A stretch of 54,901 nucleotides of DNA from an uncultured Bacteriovorax sp. (GTDB lineage: Bacteria > Bdellovibrionota > Bacteriovoracia > Bacteriovoracales > Bacteriovoracaceae): positions 1 to 54,901 of the forward strand of contig CAMLKK010000020.1 of NCBI GenBank assembly GCA_946480715.1, written 5' to 3'. The notes beneath the pieces are model-generated. The model searched no databases. It had not been told where the DNA came from and worked only from the letters and a program-made list of their open reading frames with translations. Positions 16,062 through 24,438 of this stretch are shown piece after piece; the first letter of the stretch is position 1; each line of letters starts with the position of its first letter. The translations under genes and the position numbers were made by a program.

Positions 16062-16071
16062 CGCCCGGGCG
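16062..16071. repeat. GC-rich 10-base palindrome before the histidine-helix gene
   Basis: CGCCCGGGCG is fully self-complementary and lies 5 bases upstream of the ATG at 16056, overlapping the probable ribosome site, in an AT-rich neighbourhood. It may be an operator; a role is not shown. Confidence 0.35.
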
Positions 16072-16110
16072 TAGTTTATATTAAAAAAGTTTACCACGCC
16101 CTTGGGCCGC

Positions 16111-16341
16111 TCACCCTATTTTTTTATGTTTAATTAATTTCACGAATAGAACCTGATCAATATTCTTTATATGCGTTACCCATAACAGATAGTCGTTACC
16201 TTTGTGAAAGAGACCTTCACGAGCTTCAATGAGTCGTACCGAGTCTATTTTGTTGCCTTGAAAATAACCTTTAAAGTGAAATTCATATTCATCACTTTTC
16301 ACTTTCAAACATCGACTGAGAATGAGTATTTTATCCTGCAT
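16111..16341 (-). CDS. Small hypothetical protein
   Basis: A 76-residue protein from ATG 16341, which has GGAG eight bases upstream; a GTG at 16353 overlaps that site and is rejected. The sequence alternates in a beta-like way (KILILSRCLKVKSDEYEFHF, NDYLLWVTHIKN, QVLFVKLIKHKK) with basic residues at the end and no signal peptide. I do not recognise it. It diverges from the acyl-CoA synthetase gene. It may be a small OB- or SH3-like cytoplasmic protein, but that is a guess from strand pattern only. Confidence 0.55.
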   Translation of the reverse strand: MQDKILILSRCLKVKSDEYEFHFKGYFQGNKIDSVRLIEAREGLFHKGNDYLLWVTHIKNIDQVLFVKLIKHKKIG

Positions 16342-16436
16342 TAATTGCTCCACTAAAGAGCTTGCACAGATTACTCAAAAGTTTTTTAATTAAGATACCG
16401 AAATTAAGTCATCACCTGATTAAGGACTCTAAAATA

Positions 16437-18266
16437 ATGAAAACGGAAGCTACACTTTCCAAACACTTCTATAAAAAAACGACTAAGAATCCTCACCGCA
16501 AGGCCATTGGCTGGATTGAGAACGGGCAATTGCACTTTTTGAATAACGAAGAATACCTTCTAAAAGTGAAGACGCTTTTTTACGGACTCATGAAGGCAGG
16601 AATTCAAGTTCAAGAAAAAGTTTCGATACTCGCTCAAACATCAAAAGAATGGCACTTTTTTGACCTGGCCGTACTCTGCTCGCGCGCAGTTGTTACTCCA
16701 ATCTATCCGACGTACATGGCCCATGAAGTTCTCTACATTCTTAATCACAGTGAATCAAAAATCATTGTCGTTGAAAATGAAAGCCAGTTTCAAAAGATTT
16801 TAGAAATTCAAAATGATTTGAAGACACTCACTACTGTGATTGCTCTTAAAGAAATTTCTGAAGCGAGTGTTAAGCAACTAAAAAAAGAAATCGCATTCAT
16901 TCCTTATCAACAACTTTTAGATGATGGTTTTGCTGAAGCAGGAAAATCACCTTCACTATTTACTGATTACGTAGAAAATTCAGATGAAAATGAAGTTGCT
17001 TCAATCATCTATACTTCTGGCACAACTGGTGATCCTAAAGGAGCCGTGATTTCTCAGAAAGCCTTCATGGTCATGCTTAATAACGTATACAGTTCATTGA
17101 AGAATAACATTCTTCCTTCAGATCGCTCTCTCACATTCCTTCCTCTATCTCACGTACTAGGAAGATGTGATTCATTTCTTAATTTAATTTTTGAATTCGA
17201 AACCGTATATGCTGAATCGCTTGATAAGGTCGTTGATAATCTTCAATTAGCACAACCAAGTATTCTCATTGCTGTTCCAAGAATTTTTGAAAAAGTGTAT
17301 GCAAAAATTCTAGACAATATTGCAAAAGAAAATGAACTTAAGAAAAAAGTTTTTGAATGGGCCTTAAGTGCTTCGAACGCTTACTTTGAAAAAATAAATC
17401 AAGACCGCTCACCTTCTACATTTGAAATTTTGCAGAAGAATCTCGCCTATAAATTAGTTTTCGAAAAAATTTATGATCGTTTCGGTGGAAAAATCCGCTT
17501 TCTTGTTTCAGGAGGTGCACCACTTTCTGCAGACATCATTAAATTTTTACAGAATGCGAATCTCACTATTCTTGAAGGTTACGGCCTCACTGAAACAGTG
17601 GCCCCATGTATTCTTAATCCAGTCGTTCGCCAAGTTCCAGGCGCCATTGGATTGCCACTTGGAGAAGTCCAGGTGAAGTTCGCTGAAGACGGCGAGATCA
17701 TGCTTAAAACTCAAGCGCTCTTCTCGCACTATTATAAAAATGAAACAGCTACTCAAGAAGCCTTTCGTGATGGATGGTTTCTCACTGGAGATATTGGTGA
17801 GCTGACTGTCGATGGATACGTGAAAATCACCGACCGTAAAAAGGATATTATTATTACGAGTGCTGGTAAAAACGTGGCCCCTCAAAAAATAGAGAACGCA
17901 CTTAAACTCTCTAAACACATTTCAAATGCCATGGTTGTCGGGGATCGCCGCAAATTCCTAGTTGCTATCATTAGCATCGATCGTGAAGCTTTCATGGATG
18001 AGTTGGATTCACTGGGTGTTGGTAGCACTCCGACCTATGAAGACTTGGCCACAAACTCTCACGTTTACGAGATAATTGATGCCGAAATCGCTGAAACCAA
18101 TAAGGATTTGGCCCAATTCGAGACCATCAAAGGCTTCTTTATTGCGCCGAATGATTTCACTGTTGAAAACGGACACATCACTCCTTCTTTAAAACTGAAG
18201 AAGAAAGTGATCCTAAAAACTTATGAAAAAGAAGTCGACGCTCTGTACAAGAAACTTGAGTCATAA
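16437..18266 (+). CDS. Long-chain acyl-CoA synthetase (AMP-binding enzyme)
   Basis: About 609 residues from ATG 16437 (MKTEATLSKHFYKKT), with GGA upstream; the in-frame TTG at 16362 adds 25 residues and has no support. The ATP/AMP motif SIIYTSGTTGDPKGAV lies at about 187-202, followed by LPLSHVLGR, the GYGLTETVAPC motif and GWFLTGDIGEL with KITDRKKDIIITSAGKNVAP at the hinge and C-terminal lysine region. It activates fatty acids to acyl-CoA through an acyl-adenylate; the length and motifs fit the eukaryote-like long-chain FACS (AMP-dependent synthetase) group. No membrane segment is obvious. The gene appears monocistronic, ending before the rpoZ promoter. Chain-length specificity cannot be read from sequence. 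Confidence 0.93.
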   Translation: MKTEATLSKHFYKKTTKNPHRKAIGWIENGQLHFLNNEEYLLKVKTLFYGLMKAGIQVQEKVSILAQTSKEWHFFDLAVLCSRAVVTPIYPTYMAHEVLYILNHSESKIIVVENESQFQKILEIQNDLKTLTTVIALKEISEASVKQLKKEIAFIPYQQLLDDGFAEAGKSPSLFTDYVENSDENEVASIIYTSGTTGDPKGAVISQKAFMVMLNNVYSSLKNNILPSDRSLTFLPLSHVLGRCDSFLNLIFEFETVYAESLDKVVDNLQLAQPSILIAVPRIFEKVYAKILDNIAKENELKKKVFEWALSASNAYFEKINQDRSPSTFEILQKNLAYKLVFEKIYDRFGGKIRFLVSGGAPLSADIIKFLQNANLTILEGYGLTETVAPCILNPVVRQVPGAIGLPLGEVQVKFAEDGEIMLKTQALFSHYYKNETATQEAFRDGWFLTGDIGELTVDGYVKITDRKKDIIITSAGKNVAPQKIENALKLSKHISNAMVVGDRRKFLVAIISIDREAFMDELDSLGVGSTPTYEDLATNSHVYEIIDAEIAETNKDLAQFETIKGFFIAPNDFTVENGHITPSLKLKKKVILKTYEKEVDALYKKLES

Positions 18267-18284
18267 GATCAACTTCTAAGGTTC

Positions 18285-18313
18285 TTTACAAAAATCCCTT
18301 TTGGGACTATAAC
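18285..18313 (+). promoter_or_regulatory. rpoZ promoter
   Basis: TTTACA (18285-18290) and TATAAC (18308-18313) are exactly 17 bases apart. The predicted start is near 18320, about 35 bases before the rpoZ ATG. The spacer contains TCCC-TTTT-GGGA. Confidence 0.65.
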
Positions 18314-18354
18314 CTAAAGTTCATAAGATTTAAGAGACTTGAGGAGACAATTCC

Positions 18355-18567
18355 ATGGCCAGAATCACGATTGAAGACTGCTTAGAAAAAGTAGAAAACA
18401 GATATGAATTGGTCCACCTAGCGACTAAAAGAGTGAAACAATTAAGAGAAGGTGCAGAGCCTCTTCTTAAATCTAAAAATAAAGAAGTTGTTACAGCTCT
18501 AAGAGAAATCGCTGCTGGAAAAATCAAACACGCTCCTATCAGCGAATACGATTCAGACGAATTCTAA
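18355..18567 (+). CDS. rpoZ: RNA polymerase omega subunit
   Basis: A 70-residue protein with the omega signature [20 protein letters not shown] followed by [10 protein letters not shown] and the conserved [16 protein letters not shown]. It binds the beta' subunit and helps polymerase assembly; in other bacteria it also forms part of a ppGpp site. The ribosome site GAGGAGA precedes ATG 18355. It has its own promoter and terminator, and neither spoT nor gmk, frequent partners elsewhere, is adjacent. Assignment secure. Confidence 0.96.
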   Translation: MARITIEDCLEKVENRYELVHLATKRVKQLREGAEPLLKSKNKEVVTALREIAAGKIKHAPISEYDSDEF

Positions 18568-18595
18568 AATTCAATTCACATTGATCGCAATAAAG

Positions 18596-18622
18596 ACCGT
18601 CCATTTTGGGCGGTTTTTTTTT
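18596..18622 (+). terminator. rpoZ terminator
   Basis: ACCGTCC (18596-18602) pairs with GGGCGGT (18608-18614), one G-T pair, and is followed by a run of T to 18622. A classic intrinsic terminator about 30 bases after the rpoZ stop. Confidence 0.88.
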
Positions 18623-18732
18623 GCCTTTTCTTGAGATTATTTTCATTTAATTTTTCGCGAAGTGGTCCGACAAGTTTTATGAGTCGCCATAGAAGCGTAA
18701 AGAAACGGGGAATTTATTTTTTTGTGGCGATG

Positions 18733-18760
18733 AAAAAGAGGCCAGTGGAGACTGGCCTCT
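18733..18760 (-). terminator. lon terminator
   Basis: AGAGGCCAGT (18737-18746) and ACTGGCCTCT (18751-18760) form a 10-base stem with loop GGAG. On the minus strand it is followed by a short T run (A at 18733-18737 on the plus strand), 14 bases after the lon stop. Between this and the rpoZ terminator lie ~110 bases with no ORF I would call, and a TCGCCA/TGGCGA pair at 18684-18689 and 18725-18730. Confidence 0.85.
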
Positions 18761-18773
18761 TCTTATTTTAGAT

Positions 18774-21287
18774 CTATTTTTTCAAAGCAATTTTTAGAAC
18801 TTCATCAAAATGCGATACTGGATAAAAGTTCATTCCCTTTCGGTGAAGAAGTGGAACTTCTTTTAAATCTTTCTCATTTTGTTTTGGAAGAATGATGTTC
18901 TTGATACCTGCGCGTTTTGCTGCCAGAACTTTTTCTTTAATACCACCAACTGGAAGTACTTTACCTGTTAAGCTCAACTCTCCAGTCATGGCGATATCAG
19001 AGTTAACAGCTTTATTCGTCGCTAGACTATAAAGAGCAAGCGCCATTGTAATACCTGCGCTTGGACCATCTTTTGGAGTCGCGCCTGCAGGTAAATGCAA
19101 GTGAACTTCATGAGCTGCTAAATAATCTTCGGCTTCATGAGCGTGATTTTGAGCAGCAGCAGCAGGTGTACCTACAACACGTGGTCCCTTCTTAACTTTA
19201 ATCTTCTTTGCATCTTCAGCATCAATTTGGTTTTGAAGAATTTTCTTCACGTATGAATATGCAAGATTTGCTGATTCATTCATGACTCCACCAAGCTGAC
19301 CAGTAAGTTTGAAACCTTTCCCTTTTAGTGGAAGAGTTTCAATGAAAAGAATTTCTCCACCGTACGCTGTCCACGCAAGACCTGTAACAACACCTGGTTT
19401 ATTTTTCTTCTCAGCAATTTCAGACTGGAATCTTGGGCTGCCCAAGTAAGATTCAAGACTCGCTTCATTTGGAGAGAACTTCATTTTGCGTTTTGGATGA
19501 GATACTTTTTCAAGTGCTGCTCTTCTACAAAGTTTAGCAATATGTTGTTCCAGTACACGCACACCTGGTTCACGAGCGTAATCTGCAATAATTTTTTTAA
19601 TTACGTTGAGTGAAAGTGTGAGATCTGTTTTCGCGAGACCATGTTTTTTCAACTGACGTGGAATAATCCATTTTGTTGTGATGGCCACTTTTTCTTCGAG
19701 CGTATATCCAGACAGCTCAATTACTTCCATACGATCCAGAAGTGCTTCTGGAATGTCGTTAATGTAGTTGGCTGTCGCAATGAAAAGAACCTTTGATAAA
19801 TCAAATGGGATATCGAGGTAGTTATCAATGAAAGTTGAGTTTTGTTCCGGATCAAGCACTTCTAATAATGCTGATGCAGGATCACCTTGAAAACTTTTTC
19901 CGATTTTATCAATCTCATCGAGCATGATAACTGGATTGTTTACTTCAACTCTCTTTAACGCCTGAATAATCTTCCCTGGCATTGCTCCGACATATGTTCT
20001 TCTATGTCCTTTGATCTCAGCTTCATCACGCATTCCTCCTAGAGAGAAACGGTAGAATGTTCTTCCAAGAGCGGCCGCGATTGATTTTCCCAATGAAGTT
20101 TTACCAACACCTGGAGGACCAGAAAGACAAAGAATCGTTCCGTCGTAGCCTGGTTTCAATTTTCTAACAGCTAAGAATTCAAGAATACGTTCTTTAGGTT
20201 TTTCTAATCCATAATGATCGCGCTCTAAAATTTTCTTTGCTGTTTGAATATCAATATCGTCATTAGTTGCTTTCTTCCATGGCAATTCGATTAACCAAGT
20301 TAAGTATGTTCGAGCAACGTTATATTCTGGTGAACTATCTGGAATAAGTTCAAGTCTGTCGAGTTCCTCTTTAGCCGTTTTAAGAACATCTTCAGGCATT
20401 CCAACTTTTTCAATTTCATCTTTAATGCGTTTGATATCGCGAGACTTTTCATCTTCCTCCATTCCCAATTCAGAACGGATAACCTTCAACTGCTCTCTTA
20501 AGAAATATTCTCTCTGATATTTGTTAACTTTATCATTAACTTCATCGCTAATTTTCTTCTGGATATCAGCAACATCTTTCTCACGTTTTAAATAAACAAG
20601 AAGTTTCGCAAAACGTTTTTTTACTACTAATGTTTCGAGAAAGTCTTGGGCCTCTGGAATATCTAATGAAATTGCAAATGCTACTAAGTCAGCGAGTGAA
20701 CCAGGTGATGGTGAGTTCAACATGGCCAATTTCATTTCTTCATTAAAGTATGGATTGATCTCAGACAGCTTCTTAACTTGATTGATAACCGATCTTGTAT
20801 AAGCATCCAGCTCTTCATCTGTTTCTAGAATGTCATCGAATACTTCAATTCGAGTTTTCAAGATTGGTGATTCAGATAGAATTTCTGAAGCTCTATAACG
20901 TTTCATACCGTGAACGAGAACGTTCACTGATCCATCTGGGAGTTTTAATTTCTTAACGACCTTACAAAGAACACCTACTTTATAGATGTCTCCTGATTTA
21001 ATTTCTTTTTTATCAAAATCAATTTCTTCCTCAGGAATGATTTCACCTTCATCATTTTTCAATTCATTCTTGACGAGGTTAAGAGCGATATAACCAGTCT
21101 TAAGAAGTGATTCATCCAGTTCCGGCGTAAATTTTTCTTCGCTTAAAATGATCGGTGCAATCATTCCCGGAAAAATTGGACTATTCATAATAGGAATAAT
21201 TACAACAATCTCAGGAAGTTTTGGCATTTCTTCTTTGCCGCTAGTTGGTTTTAACTTTACTTGAAAATCATTTTCTAATTCAGACAT
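18774..21287 (-). CDS. lon: ATP-dependent protease Lon
   Basis: An 837-residue Lon protease of usual length. The N-terminal substrate-binding domain starts with LPEIVVIIPIMNSPIFPGM; the AAA+ domain has Walker A GPPGVGKTS near residue 390 and Walker B VIMLDEIDKIG; the C-terminal serine protease has PKDGPSAGITMAL with the catalytic Ser near 735 and the catalytic Lys in GGIKEKVLAAKRAG near 778. It degrades misfolded and regulatory proteins in the cytoplasm. The ribosome site TTGGAG precedes the ATG. The upstream AMIN-like gene is only 18 bases away, so lon may be transcribed from within or through the secreted-protein genes. No CIRCE-like repeat is seen. Assignment secure. Confidence 0.97.
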   Translation of the reverse strand: MSELENDFQVKLKPTSGKEEMPKLPEIVVIIPIMNSPIFPGMIAPIILSEEKFTPELDESLLKTGYIALNLVKNELKNDEGEIIPEEEIDFDKKEIKSGDIYKVGVLCKVVKKLKLPDGSVNVLVHGMKRYRASEILSESPILKTRIEVFDDILETDEELDAYTRSVINQVKKLSEINPYFNEEMKLAMLNSPSPGSLADLVAFAISLDIPEAQDFLETLVVKKRFAKLLVYLKREKDVADIQKKISDEVNDKVNKYQREYFLREQLKVIRSELGMEEDEKSRDIKRIKDEIEKVGMPEDVLKTAKEELDRLELIPDSSPEYNVARTYLTWLIELPWKKATNDDIDIQTAKKILERDHYGLEKPKERILEFLAVRKLKPGYDGTILCLSGPPGVGKTSLGKSIAAALGRTFYRFSLGGMRDEAEIKGHRRTYVGAMPGKIIQALKRVEVNNPVIMLDEIDKIGKSFQGDPASALLEVLDPEQNSTFIDNYLDIPFDLSKVLFIATANYINDIPEALLDRMEVIELSGYTLEEKVAITTKWIIPRQLKKHGLAKTDLTLSLNVIKKIIADYAREPGVRVLEQHIAKLCRRAALEKVSHPKRKMKFSPNEASLESYLGSPRFQSEIAEKKNKPGVVTGLAWTAYGGEILFIETLPLKGKGFKLTGQLGGVMNESANLAYSYVKKILQNQIDAEDAKKIKVKKGPRVVGTPAAAAQNHAHEAEDYLAAHEVHLHLPAGATPKDGPSAGITMALALYSLATNKAVNSDIAMTGELSLTGKVLPVGGIKEKVLAAKRAGIKNIILPKQNEKDLKEVPLLHRKGMNFYPVSHFDEVLKIALKK

Positions 21288-21305
21288 ATTCTTTTCTCCA
21301 AAAAA

Positions 21306-21788
21306 CTAATTTTTTAAATCAATAACGAGACGACCTGGATTCTCTAAAAAGAAAATGTCAGCGATTACTTTTGACTTCAATCGAAGATCGATTGAGATGT
21401 GGTTACTTTCGATTGGATAAAAATTTACTTTATCAACATAACGAGTAGTGGCTACTGCTTTGAACTCCTTTGATAGTGTAGTTTCAAAAAGATCAATGTA
21501 CAGTTTTCGGTCATCTGAATTCATGTGACCATAAATCTTAGGAACTTGATTGCTCGAGAAATCAAAAACTAGTCTTTCGAATCCTTGCTTGGGATTGAAA
21601 GATTGTCTTATCGATACCAATGACGAATTAAGTTTCACACCTCCATTGTGGAAAATACCTTTCTCAATGTAGATAGACGTTTTGTTGCTACTTAGTTTTC
21701 TAATTCTTTCTTTTAGAAGATCTTGTCCGAAAACTTGTTGTGAAAAAACAAACAGTGTTGATATAAGCAATAAGATAGTTCGATTCAT
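21306..21788 (-). CDS. Small secreted AMIN-like domain protein
   Basis: A 160-residue protein with a signal peptide (MNRTILLLISTLFVFSQQVFG, then Q). The mature part matches the beta-sandwich pattern of AMIN domains: FERLVFDFSSNQVPKIYG, RKLYIDLFETTLSK, HISIDLRLKSK and the closing PGRLVIDLKN, a sequence typical of AMIN in pilus secretins and amidases. AMIN domains bind peptidoglycan-associated sites and localise proteins in the periplasm; here no other domain follows. It lies between the matrixin and lon genes with short gaps (35 and 18 bases). It could be a free-standing localisation module; the partner is unknown. Confidence 0.75.
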   Translation of the reverse strand: MNRTILLLISTLFVFSQQVFGQDLLKERIRKLSSNKTSIYIEKGIFHNGGVKLNSSLVSIRQSFNPKQGFERLVFDFSSNQVPKIYGHMNSDDRKLYIDLFETTLSKEFKAVATTRYVDKVNFYPIESNHISIDLRLKSKVIADIFFLENPGRLVIDLKN

Positions 21789-21823
21789 TTTAGGCCCCGC
21801 TAATTACACTCTTAAAGTATAAT

Positions 21824-23635
21824 TCAGCTTCGGCCAAGATGCACTATTGAACTTGCTCTCAGTTTGCTAATGATTTTACTGGAGAGGTTGCACAATAAAA
21901 GACTTAATATAAGACCAATAAAAAATCCAGTAGGACCACCACCACTCGATCCATTCGTATCAATTGAACCACAGCCTAAAAATCCATCTTTCTTCTTTTT
22001 ACCACCTGCACTGCTAGCGTTTGATTGGCCTGTTACTGTGTAGTTCGTAAGTGAGTAAGTATTAACAGCGTCAGGACAGAGTGAATTATCGCTGAATTGA
22101 TCCTGCTTGGAAGATACTTGCGTGTAACCTCCACTGCCATCACTTTTTACAATAGTCGCCGTGACTAAATAGAAGTTTAAGCTATCTTCAAATTCAGTAT
22201 AACTTGGAAGGTAATCATCTTTCGCAAACGGAATCCCCGTTGGAAAAGAATTTGATGTCATTGTTTCCGGCGTAATGCGAATTTCAAAATCATTGTCTGA
22301 CAAGTCCGCTCGACTAATAGGAATATAAGCATCAGTTTCAATATTTAACCAACCATCACTTTGTTGATTATATTTTGGATTGATTGTTGTCGTTGCTGAA
22401 TTTCTTTTAACAACAACATTTGCTTTGAACGGAGAAAAAAACGCTTGATTGATCACTCTTAGCTTTACGTAAAGATCTCCAGTCGCTGATAAATTGGCAG
22501 GATCTTCATTAGATAAATTAAGACGGAAAGTGTCTGTGACAGATCCTAAAAGCAATTCTTGCGAAGTAAAAAATCCAGTAAAGACTCCGCCCTTTCCCAT
22601 CGATGAATAAGACAGCAGATCGAAAGTTGCTGGTGAGTTGCCTTTCCCTTGAAAATAATCAACTGGTACATCCAGATTGCAACGAATGGTTATGTTACCA
22701 ACATTAGTTTCTGTATTTGCCAGTTTTACTATTTGCGGAAATCCTTCCGCTGAAGATCCACATGATCGAAAAAATGAACCGCGATATCTTTGATTGGCTT
22801 CGCAAAAATTGAATCTTGCAGTGTTGTACTTTGCTGGCAATCCTACATTAGTGATTGGTTTAACATAGAAAAGATATTGTTCATCTTTCTTTAGACCATC
22901 AATGGAAAAAGTTCCATCAACGTCGCTAATAACAGCACCTTCAACTTCACCAGATTTAACTGACAAGGCTTCAACATGCGCTCCGAAAACACTAATAAGC
23001 TGAGCACCACCAACTATTTTCCCAGTGAATTTTGCCTTGGTTGCATCACCGTTGGGATAAATCGCATAGACCCCAGAAGAATCATCTTTGTTTAATTTTG
23101 ATTGGCCTCTACTTAAAGCATAGAACATGCTCGCGCCATTGACCTGACTATGTCCCAAGCCTAATAAATGTCCTAGCTCGTGAGTGATAACATTACCGAT
23201 AAATTCAATATCATTAATGTTTGTTGAAAAAGAATAGCTGTCATTGAGCTTTATATCCGCTTCGATAATTTCGCCCGTTTTATTTTTATAAGTAACCTCT
23301 GTTATCCCGACGACTCCCGTTCCATTGAAGACATTAGGATCTGATGAGAAATAAATCTCATTCATTTCATCTTGATCGACAGCAGTTGAAGAATTCTTCC
23401 GTAATGTTATGCTGGATTTTCCATTCCATTCTGCAATAGAACTCACTGCTTGAGCTTGAATAGTAGCTTCATCAAGCCCTTGAGTGTTTTGAGAATTCAC
23501 ATAAACATCAATGACAGTGTTTGGATCCGGCCAATGGACAACGTTCCCCGTAGGAGAAATATTTTGAACATACCCGGTGAGAAGGAATGCACTTAAAACA
23601 GAAATGAGTAAAATGAGTGTTTTGTTTTTGCTCAA
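21824..23635 (-). CDS. Secreted matrixin-type metalloprotease with C-terminal sorting-like tail
   Basis: A 603-residue protein. The start is TTG 23635, overlapping the previous stop as TTGA. After a signal-like helix (TLILLISVLSAFLLTGYV) comes a matrixin domain with the zinc motif HELGHLLGLGHS near residues 150-161 and a Met-turn-like ASMFYAL. A carboxypeptidase-regulatory-like segment follows (FTGKIVGGAQLISVFG to FSIDGLKKDEQYLFYV). The end has GFLGCGSIDTNGSSGGG, a hydrophobic helix TGFFIGLILSLLLCNL and the basic SKIISKLRA, the Cys/Gly-TM-basic layout of MYXO-CTERM-like sorting tails. It probably cleaves proteins outside the cell or at its surface. Protease class firm; surface anchoring is inferred. 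Confidence 0.88.
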   Translation of the reverse strand: MSKNKTLILLISVLSAFLLTGYVQNISPTGNVVHWPDPNTVIDVYVNSQNTQGLDEATIQAQAVSSIAEWNGKSSITLRKNSSTAVDQDEMNEIYFSSDPNVFNGTGVVGITEVTYKNKTGEIIEADIKLNDSYSFSTNINDIEFIGNVITHELGHLLGLGHSQVNGASMFYALSRGQSKLNKDDSSGVYAIYPNGDATKAKFTGKIVGGAQLISVFGAHVEALSVKSGEVEGAVISDVDGTFSIDGLKKDEQYLFYVKPITNVGLPAKYNTARFNFCEANQRYRGSFFRSCGSSAEGFPQIVKLANTETNVGNITIRCNLDVPVDYFQGKGNSPATFDLLSYSSMGKGGVFTGFFTSQELLLGSVTDTFRLNLSNEDPANLSATGDLYVKLRVINQAFFSPFKANVVVKRNSATTTINPKYNQQSDGWLNIETDAYIPISRADLSDNDFEIRITPETMTSNSFPTGIPFAKDDYLPSYTEFEDSLNFYLVTATIVKSDGSGGYTQVSSKQDQFSDNSLCPDAVNTYSLTNYTVTGQSNASSAGGKKKKDGFLGCGSIDTNGSSGGGPTGFFIGLILSLLLCNLSSKIISKLRASSIVHLGRS

Positions 23636-24336
23636 ATTTTACCTTTCTTAAAAACATGATACCCAATAATTGCCGAAAGACTGAACGTGAAGAATATCCA
23701 CGCCATTAAAATGAACGGAAAATTTTCTTTTGTACTTTCTGAAGATTGGGCGGGTTTCCTGTTAGTATTAGATTCTTCTTTGCCTTTTTTCGTAAAAGCG
23801 CTTTTTACAACATCATTTTTTGAATTTAAGCTCGTAATACCAAAACGAGTGCGCACTAACTCAACCATTCGTTCCTTAGAAACTTTACCCATATCTGGAT
23901 CACTAGGAAAAACAGATGATTGATAATATGTTTCACCATTTTCTTCCAGAATTTTATATTTCCCCAATGTAAAATTGCTCAGATAAAGTTTGTTTTCAAT
24001 TTTCTTTAATAGAAGAAAACTTTTTTCTCCTATTGCAAATTCTGGTGCACCATCAATGTATGAGGTAACGCCATTAACAGTACCGCCCGTCATGTCTAGT
24101 TTCAGGATTTCTCCATCAACATCTTGTTGCAAGTTGTGTGGCTCTAAGACTTGAAATGTATGCTCTGTAAAAATCATTCCAATTTTATTCATATAAGAAC
24201 GCTTTTGAATCAACTTCACTTCAGCGGCAGAGCTCGATTCCTCAATCAATTGAGCAAGCGGAATTTTTCTAAACGTCGTAGCTTGCAAAGCTTGAGTTGC
24301 TAGAATTACGAATAGGCAAACAATTAATCGGCACAC
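23632..24336 (-). CDS. Membrane-anchored secreted protein, partner of the matrixin protease
   Basis: About 234 residues from GTG 24336, chosen because AGGGGAA is six bases upstream; GTG 24342 is too close to that site. A signal peptide (LIVCLFVILATQALQA) and a C-terminal membrane helix (FPFILMAWIFFTFSLSAIIGYHVF) with a basic tail (KKGKI) place the middle domain outside the inner membrane. That domain has strands such as GMIFTEHTFQVLEPHNLQQD and FAIGEKSFLLLKKIENKLYL. I do not recognise a family. It is translationally coupled to the matrixin gene by TTGA, so it may be a chaperone, inhibitor or anchoring factor for the protease (inference). A linker rich in Ser, Lys and Asn precedes the helix. 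Confidence 0.78.
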   Translation of the reverse strand: MCRLIVCLFVILATQALQATTFRKIPLAQLIEESSSAAEVKLIQKRSYMNKIGMIFTEHTFQVLEPHNLQQDVDGEILKLDMTGGTVNGVTSYIDGAPEFAIGEKSFLLLKKIENKLYLSNFTLGKYKILEENGETYYQSSVFPSDPDMGKVSKERMVELVRTRFGITSLNSKNDVVKSAFTKKGKEESNTNRKPAQSSESTKENFPFILMAWIFFTFSLSAIIGYHVFKKGKI

Positions 24337-24438
24337 GGACACTTCCCCTGGTTTACATCCTATATTTTATCGGCTTTTCCACAGGGAAATTGATCAAAAT
24401 GTGTCTAATAATTTGACGTTTTTTGGGAAGCTAAATTG

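Noticed and set aside
18623..18732. Possible small RNA between the rpoZ and lon terminators
   Set aside because: A six-base inverted pair is present, but there is no promoter or terminator of its own that I can support.
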